A stretch of 6,341 nt of DNA from NCBI GenBank assembly GCA_007121975.1, contig SKJO01000378.1:1-6341 (forward strand), given 5' to 3'. A program made the position numbers and the translations under genes. This DNA comes from Nitriliruptoraceae bacterium (GTDB lineage Bacteria; Actinomycetota; Nitriliruptoria; Nitriliruptorales; Nitriliruptoraceae). The notes under the pieces were generated by a model. The model was not told the DNA's origin. It saw only the letters and a program-made list of their open reading frames with translations, and did not search any database. Numbering within the stretch: the stretch's first letter is position 1; the number at the start of each line of letters is the position of its first letter. This document shows positions 1-4,252 of the stretch, piece after piece.

Positions 1-1307
1 AGCAGCACGAACGCCCGGGCGCCGGGCAGGCCGGCCTCGGCGACCGCGACCGCGCCGCGGAGGGTGGCCGCCAGCGTGGTGCCGCCGACGACGCCCTGCA
101 GCAGCTCGCGCTGGCCCCGTTCGAACGCCCGGTCGCGACGCTCGTCGGTCACGTCCCGCGCGACAGCGTGGATCAGGCCGTGAACGTCGACGGGCGAGGC
201 CGACCAGCGCAACCAGCGGTACCCGTCGTCGGCCGCGCGGATCCGGTGCTCGAAGCCGACCACCGACCGGCCGTCGTCCAGCGCCGCCAGCACCTCGCGG
301 GTGGCTGATCGGTCCTCGGGATGGACCAGCTCGGCCAGGGGCCGCGTCAGCAGCTGCTCGGGGGTCCACCCCAGGGTCCGCTCGAAGGCCGGGTTGACCC
401 GGCGCAGGAGCCCGTCCCGGTCGGCGATGCACAGCAGGTCCCGGGCCGCGACGAACAGCCGCTCGAGGCCGTGGCGGGAGCGGCTGGCACGCAGCGCGCG
501 CTGCAGGTCGGGGTAGAGCTCGGCGAGCAGGTCGAACCAGACCCGGTCCGCCTCCCGACCCGCCCCGAACACGCCGACCGCGGCGACGAGCCCGTGATCG
601 AGGCTCAGCGGCAGGTACAGCGCCGAGGTCAGGCCCGCCTGACGTGCGGCCTGCGCCCGCCGGAAGGTCGGATCGGCGAACAGGTCGTCGACCATGACCG
701 GGGCATCGGTGCTCAACGCCGCCATCGGCGGGCTGGTCGCCTCCAACCCGACCGTCCGGGACGCCGCCTCGAAAGCCTCGAGCGCCCCACCCCCGGCATG
801 GTGGCAGATCAGCAGGTCGGGGGCCTGCGCCTCGCGTTCGCGGAGCCAGACCTCCCCGACCCGCAGCCCGGTCGTGGCCAGGACGCTGCGCACCAGCTGG
901 TCGAGCAGCGGCGCCGGCGCGAGGCCGTCGGCGACGTCGGCGGTGATCCGCTGGCGCAGCCGCAGCGCCCACTGCGCGGCGCGCTGGTCGGTGGCGTCCT
1001 CCACGTGCAGGACCGCCGGCTCGGTCGAGGCCGTGAGCACCAGGCGGGTGAAGCGGCCGTGCCGGGGCTGGTCGGGATCGAGCACGACGTCCCGGCGCTC
1101 GGCGAGCGCCGCGCGCAGCGCCTCGGCGGACTCCTGGCCGATCCATGCGGTCGTGACCTCGCCCAGCCCTCGCCCGACCAGCGTTCCCGGGCCACCCCCG
1201 GCCAGCGCCGGGGCCGCCGCGCTGCCGGCGAGCACGGTCCCGTCGCCGGCCAGCAGCAGGGTCGCGCCGGCAGCGGAGAGGTCCGGACCGCGGGATCGAG
1301 GGTGCAC
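1..1307 (-). CDS. PAS-GAF-PAS multidomain sensory protein, C-terminus cut by window edge
   Basis: 435 codons are open from a GTG at 1307 to the window edge with no stop, so the protein continues past base 1. The GTG has an AGGAGG four bases upstream. Residues about 15-108 look like a degenerate PAS fold. Residues about 118-272 are a GAF-like domain: a LLDQLVRSVLATTGL helix, then VGEVWL, then SALYLPLSLDHGLVAAVGVFG. Residues about 281-390 are a clear PAS with its C-terminal PAC segment: DLLCIADRDGLLRRVNPAFE, LVHPEDR, YRWLRWSASPV and ARDVTDER. From about 398 a second GAF-type domain seems to start (ELLQGVV, then PGARAFVL). No membrane segment or signal peptide is seen, so it is probably cytosolic. 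In related proteins such input arrays feed a GGDEF/EAL, histidine kinase or PP2C phosphatase output. Which one applies cannot be told here. The ligand is unknown. It lies 36 bp downstream of aacS on the same strand. Confidence 0.85.
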   Translation of the reverse strand, partial: MHPRSRGPDLSAAGATLLLAGDGTVLAGSAAAPALAGGGPGTLVGRGLGEVTTAWIGQESAEALRAALAERRDVVLDPDQPRHGRFTRLVLTASTEPAVLHVEDATDQRAAQWALRLRQRITADVADGLAPAPLLDQLVRSVLATTGLRVGEVWLREREAQAPDLLICHHAGGGALEAFEAASRTVGLEATSPPMAALSTDAPVMVDDLFADPTFRRAQAARQAGLTSALYLPLSLDHGLVAAVGVFGAGREADRVWFDLLAELYPDLQRALRASRSRHGLERLFVAARDLLCIADRDGLLRRVNPAFERTLGWTPEQLLTRPLAELVHPEDRSATREVLAALDDGRSVVGFEHRIRAADDGYRWLRWSASPVDVHGLIHAVARDVTDERRDRAFERGQRELLQGVVGGTTLAATLRGAVAVAEAGLPGARAFVL

Positions 1308-1311
1308 GCTG

Positions 1312-1317
1312 CCTCCT
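1312..1317 (-). promoter_or_regulatory. Ribosome binding site of the PAS-GAF sensor gene
   Basis: A perfect AGGAGG on the minus strand lies four bases before the GTG at 1307. The spacing is a little short. It fixes the start, since no other start codon lies close by in this frame. Confidence 0.65.
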
Positions 1318-1327
1318 GCCCCACACT

Positions 1328-1346
1328 GCTCCCGGTACCGACGCTA
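1328..1346 (-). promoter_or_regulatory. Possible promoter of the sensor gene, overlapping the aacS stop codon
   Basis: The minus strand reads TAGCGTCGGTACCGGGAGC. TAGCGT fits the actinobacterial -10 pattern TANNNT and ends 33 nt before the GTG at 1307. Its first three bases are also the TAG stop of aacS. The block matches the one before aacS at 16 of 19 positions. It contains the 8-bp palindrome CGGTACCG (1333-1340). No good -35 hexamer is visible in the GC-rich DNA upstream. Read as a promoter by inference only. Confidence 0.4.
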
Positions 1347-3353
1347 CCCGGCGCCGGACGGTGCCGGGGCACCCGGCGCCAGCGCGATGAACGCGTCCAG
1401 TGCGGTGGGGTCGGCCAGCGCGCCGGGGTTGACCACGGCAGCCAGCGGCTCGCCGGCCAGCAACCGCTTGACGGGCACCTCGAGCTTCTTGCCCGAGATC
1501 GTGCGGGGGATGCCCGGCACGACGTGCAGCGCATCGGGGACGTGGCGGGGCGAGAGCTGCTCGCGGATGGTCCGGGCGATCGTGCGACGTAGGTCATCGT
1601 CGAGCTGCCGCCCCGACGCGAGCGTCACGAACAGCAGCAGCTCGCCGGGGCCGCCGGCCGGGTCGTCGTGGTGCACGACCACACTGTCGGTGATGCCCTC
1701 GATGGCCTCCACCACGGAGTAGAACTCGCTGGTCCCCATCCGCACCCCCCCACGGTTGAGGGTCGCGTCCGAGCGACCGGTGATCACGCAGGTCCCGTGT
1801 TCGGTGATCTCGATCCAGTCGCCGTGGGTCCACACCCCGGGGTGGTCCTCGAAGTAGGCGGCGCGGTAGCGCGCCCCGTCGGGATCGTCCCAGAAGGCCA
1901 CCGGCATCGAGGGCATCGGCGCGGCGATGACCAGCTCGCCCCGCTCGCCGGTGACCGGTCGGCCGGCGGAATCCACCGCCTGCACGTCGGCCCCCAGGCA
2001 GCGGCAGGCGATCTCGCCCGCATGCACCGGCAGCACCGGTGCCGCACCGACGAACGCGGTGCACACGTCGGTGCCGCCCGACACCGAGGCCAGCAGCAGG
2101 TCGTCACCGACGTGCTCGTACACCCAGCCGAAGCCCTCGGGGGGCAGCGGCGCGCCGGTGGAGCCGACCTGGGTCAGCGCCGAGAGATCCAGCTCCCGGC
2201 CCGGCGACAGCCCGGCCTTGCGGCAGGCGAGCAGGAACGGCGCGCTGGTCCCGAACACCGTCACGCCGGTGTCGGCGGCCAACCGCCACAGCTCGAGCAG
2301 GTCGGGGTGGCCCGGATCCCCGTCGAACAGCACGATGGTCGCGCCGACGGTCAGCCCCGACACGAGGTAGTTCCACATCATCCACCCGGTGGTGGTGAAC
2401 CAGGTGAAGCGCTCGCCCGGACCCAGGTCCTGGTGCAGGCCGAGCACCTTGAGGTGCTCGAGCAGGATGCCCCCGTGCCCGTGCACGATGGCCTTGGGCA
2501 GCCCGGTGGTGCCCGAGCTGTACAGCACGTACAGCGGATGGTCGAAGGGCACCGGGGTGAAGCTCGGCGCAGCCGGTTCGGCGAGCAGGTCCACCCAGGC
2601 CAACGCGTCGGGGAACCGGTCGGGGTCGTGGCGGCCGTCGTGCCCGGCCCGGTCGTCGAGGTAGGGCAGCACGACGGTGGCCTCGAGGGTCGGCAGCGCC
2701 GCCCGGATCGCCGCCACCTCCTCGCGGCGCTCCACCGCCTTGGTGCCGTAGCGGTAGCCGTCGACCACCAGCAGCACGCGCGGCTCGATCTGCTGGACGC
2801 GGTCCACGACGCTGCGCACCCCGAACTCCGGGGCGCACGAGGACCACACCGCTCCGATCGACGCGCAGGCCAGGAAGGCCACCAGGGTCTCGGGGATGTT
2901 GGGGGCGTAGGCCACGACGCGGTCGCCGACACCCACCCCCAGGCGCCGCAGCCCGGCCGCGGCGCGGGCGACCTGATCGGCGAGCTCGGCGAAGCTCAGC
3001 GTCACGTCCGGACGCGACTGCGAGCGGGCGATCACCGCCGGCGCGTCGTCACGGCGGCGCAGCGCGTGCTGGGCGTAGTTCAGGGTCGCCCCGGGCCACC
3101 ACGACGCACCGGGCATCGACCGCGTCGAGAGCACCTGGCGCGGAGGGTCGTGGAACTGCACGTCGAACTCGCGGGCGACCTCGGCCCAGAAGGTGTCGAG
3201 GTCGCGCACCGACCACTGCCACAGCGCGTGGTAGTCGGGCAGATCGAGCCCGTGTTCGGCGGCCACGCGGTGGGCGAACCGGCCGATCCGCGTGTTCGCC
3301 CACGCCTCGGTCGGCGGGTCCCACAGCCGCGTTCCCTGCTGCACCTCGGCCAC
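1344..3353 (-). CDS. aacS: Acetoacetyl-CoA synthetase (acetoacetate--CoA ligase)
   Basis: Adenylate-forming (ANL) enzyme that turns acetoacetate, ATP and CoA into acetoacetyl-CoA, AMP and pyrophosphate in the cytosol. At 669 aa it is close to the usual family length of about 650. The N-terminal LWDPP...W...ANTRIGRF region and SMPGASWWPGATLNYAQHAL are typical of AacS rather than acetyl-CoA synthetase. Motifs seen: P-loop YSSGTTGLPKA at 278-288, TTTGWMMWN at about 320-328, SGGTD at 425-429, WTHGD at 508-512, hinge region GRSDATLNRGGVRMG at 526-540, and PRTISGKKLEVP at 616-627 with the catalytic lysine at K622. The GTG at 3353 is chosen because AGGAGG lies six bases upstream. The frame is open further, to 3473, but that would add 40 unrelated residues and overlap the SDR gene. 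About 15 Ala/Pro/Gly-rich residues form a loose C-terminal tail. Likely roles are ketone-body or polyhydroxybutyrate carbon use, or supplying acetoacetyl-CoA for biosynthesis; the neighbours do not decide which. Confidence 0.95.
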   Translation of the reverse strand: MAEVQQGTRLWDPPTEAWANTRIGRFAHRVAAEHGLDLPDYHALWQWSVRDLDTFWAEVAREFDVQFHDPPRQVLSTRSMPGASWWPGATLNYAQHALRRRDDAPAVIARSQSRPDVTLSFAELADQVARAAAGLRRLGVGVGDRVVAYAPNIPETLVAFLACASIGAVWSSCAPEFGVRSVVDRVQQIEPRVLLVVDGYRYGTKAVERREEVAAIRAALPTLEATVVLPYLDDRAGHDGRHDPDRFPDALAWVDLLAEPAAPSFTPVPFDHPLYVLYSSGTTGLPKAIVHGHGGILLEHLKVLGLHQDLGPGERFTWFTTTGWMMWNYLVSGLTVGATIVLFDGDPGHPDLLELWRLAADTGVTVFGTSAPFLLACRKAGLSPGRELDLSALTQVGSTGAPLPPEGFGWVYEHVGDDLLLASVSGGTDVCTAFVGAAPVLPVHAGEIACRCLGADVQAVDSAGRPVTGERGELVIAAPMPSMPVAFWDDPDGARYRAAYFEDHPGVWTHGDWIEITEHGTCVITGRSDATLNRGGVRMGTSEFYSVVEAIEGITDSVVVHHDDPAGGPGELLLFVTLASGRQLDDDLRRTIARTIREQLSPRHVPDALHVVPGIPRTISGKKLEVPVKRLLAGEPLAAVVNPGALADPTALDAFIALAPGAPAPSGAG

Positions 3354-3359
3354 GCCACT

Positions 3360-3365
3360 CCTCCT
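3360..3365 (-). promoter_or_regulatory. Ribosome binding site of aacS
   Basis: A perfect AGGAGG on the minus strand, six bases before the GTG at 3353. This ideal spacing decides the aacS start over the longer open frame, and over the GTG at 3358, which is in a different frame. Confidence 0.75.
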
Positions 3366-3369
3366 GTGC

Positions 3370-3388
3370 GCTCCCGGAGCCAACGCTA
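3370..3388 (-). promoter_or_regulatory. Possible promoter of aacS with an embedded palindrome
   Basis: The minus strand reads TAGCGTTGGCTCCGGGAGC. TAGCGT (3388-3383) fits a TANNNT -10 element 29 nt before the start. TCGACG lies about 18 nt upstream and is only a weak -35 candidate. Directly after the hexamer is the inverted repeat GCTCC-G-GGAGC (3380-3370), which would cover the expected transcription start and could be an operator or a short leader hairpin. Both roles are inferred. Confidence 0.4.
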
Positions 3389-3402
3389 CTGCCCGGCGCT
3401 GC

Positions 3403-4188
3403 TCAGCGTCGACGGCCGGTCGCGCGCGACAGCCAGCGGCTGGTGCCCGGCAGCCAGCGGTTGACCTCGGCATAGACCCGCAGCAGCGGGGGGTGGAACA
3501 CCTCGCGGCGCGGCCGGTGGATCGTGCGCACGATCACCTCGGCGCACTCCGCCGGCGTCGATCGGGAGATCGGCGCCGCGATCCACGGGATGTGCTCGTG
3601 GCTGTCGGGGTTGGCCACGAAGTACTCGCTGGACACCTCCCCGAACAGCACGTGGCAGCTGTGCACGCCGGTGCCGACCAGGTCCTGCGACAGCGACTCG
3701 TGCAGCCCCCGCAGCGCCCAGCGCGAGCAGGCGTAGGCGACCGACGACGGCCACGCCAACAGCGACGCGGGCGAGCCCACGTGCACGATCACCCCGCTGC
3801 CGGCGGCCAGCAGGTCGGCCAGGAACGCGTAGGTGTGGTGGTAGGCGGCGCGGAAGGGGGCATCGAGCATCCGCTCCATGTCCCCGGGTGGGGTGTCCTC
3901 GAGCCAGCGCCAGGCGCCGGCGCCGGCCGAGTTGATCAGCACGCCGGGGGTGCCGTAGGAGCTCCGGACCCGCTGCGCCATGGCCAGCACCGCCTCGGCG
4001 TCTCCGGCATCCAGCGGCTCGACCACCGGGTCGCCGCCGAAGCGCGCCACCCGCTCGGCGACCTCCTCGAGCCGCTGCTGCCGGCGGGCGACGAGCACCA
4101 CCCGCCAACCGAGCGCTCCGAGCGCCTCGGCGCTGGCCGCGCCGATCCCGCTCGACGCGCCGGTCACCACCGCGAGCCGCTGTGCCAC
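3403..4188 (-). CDS. Short-chain dehydrogenase/reductase with variant YxxxR active site
   Basis: 261-aa classical-size SDR with a Rossmann fold. The cofactor motif TGASSGIG is at residues 9-16. The arginines in VARRQQR after the second strand (about 34-39) suit NADP(H) over NAD(H), by inference. NSAG at 86-89 stands in for the usual NNAG. The catalytic serine is probably S139 (VIVHVGSP) and the tyrosine Y152. The normal YxxxK lysine is replaced by R156 (YACSR, codon CGC). The place where the catalytic Asn usually falls reads LDAPFRAA, with Pro or Ala instead. The C-terminal part (VFHPPLLRVYAEVNRWLPG) resembles SDRs of unknown substrate found in actinobacteria. The GTG at 4188 is preferred because GGAGGAAGG precedes it; the in-frame GTG at 4215 has no ribosome binding site. 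It lies 64 bp after recG and 49 bp before aacS. The substrate is unknown and activity may be altered. Confidence 0.88.
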   Translation of the reverse strand: MAQRLAVVTGASSGIGAASAEALGALGWRVVLVARRQQRLEEVAERVARFGGDPVVEPLDAGDAEAVLAMAQRVRSSYGTPGVLINSAGAGAWRWLEDTPPGDMERMLDAPFRAAYHHTYAFLADLLAAGSGVIVHVGSPASLLAWPSSVAYACSRWALRGLHESLSQDLVGTGVHSCHVLFGEVSSEYFVANPDSHEHIPWIAAPISRSTPAECAEVIVRTIHRPRREVFHPPLLRVYAEVNRWLPGTSRWLSRATGRRR

Positions 4189-4199
4189 GTCGCCACCTT

Positions 4200-4204
4200 C
4201 CTCC
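4200..4204 (-). promoter_or_regulatory. Ribosome binding site of the SDR gene
   Basis: The minus strand has GGAGGAAGG before the GTG at 4188. GGAGG is 11 bases away, and the overlapping AAGG part is closer. This supports the start at 4188 rather than 4215. Confidence 0.55.
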
Positions 4205-4222
4205 CTCGGGACCACGAGGCTA
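4204..4222 (-). promoter_or_regulatory. Possible promoter of the SDR gene
   Basis: TAGCCT (4222-4217, minus strand) fits TANNNT and ends 28 nt before the GTG at 4188, close to the spacing seen for aacS. It is followed by TCG, as in the sensor gene. An inverted repeat CCTCG-6 nt-CGAGG (4219-4204) overlaps its end and runs into the ribosome binding site. The rest matches the other two blocks poorly, and no clear -35 is seen. Confidence 0.33.
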
Positions 4223-4252
4223 GGCCAGGCGGCCGCGCACGATCCAGACGCC

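Noticed and set aside
321..1592. 423-codon plus-strand frame and the overlapping 694-1722 frame, opposite the sensor gene
   Set aside because: Low-complexity Arg/Gly/Ser/Ala translations with no domain. The minus strand carries clear PAS and GAF domains across the same bases.
809..1597. 262-codon minus-strand frame spanning the aacS/sensor junction
   Set aside because: It lies out of frame with both real genes, overlaps both, and has a Ser/Arg/Pro-rich composition typical of a shadow frame.
3397..3408. Inverted repeat CGCTG-2 nt-CAGCG across the SDR stop codon as a terminator
   Set aside because: A two-base loop forces a shorter four-pair stem, no T-run follows, and aacS begins within about 50 bp.
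1668..3464. 598-codon open frame on the plus strand, opposite aacS
   Set aside because: It is antisense to a gene with full family motifs. Its translation is rich in Gly/Arg/His/Val with no recognisable domain, as expected from high third-codon GC.
3354..3473. N-terminal extension of aacS by 40 residues
   Set aside because: The extra residues are unlike any AacS N-terminus, would overlap the SDR 3' end, and the GTG at 3353 has an ideal AGGAGG.
3403..4188. SDR as a 3-hydroxybutyrate dehydrogenase feeding acetoacetate to AacS
   Set aside because: This would make a neat pathway, since known 3-hydroxybutyrate dehydrogenases are SDRs. But the active site lacks the YxxxK lysine and the C-terminal half resembles a different SDR group, so adjacency alone is not enough.
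4223..4234. Hairpin GGCC-4 nt-GGCC after recG as a terminator
   Set aside because: The stem is only four base pairs, has no T-run, and such strings are common by chance at this GC content.
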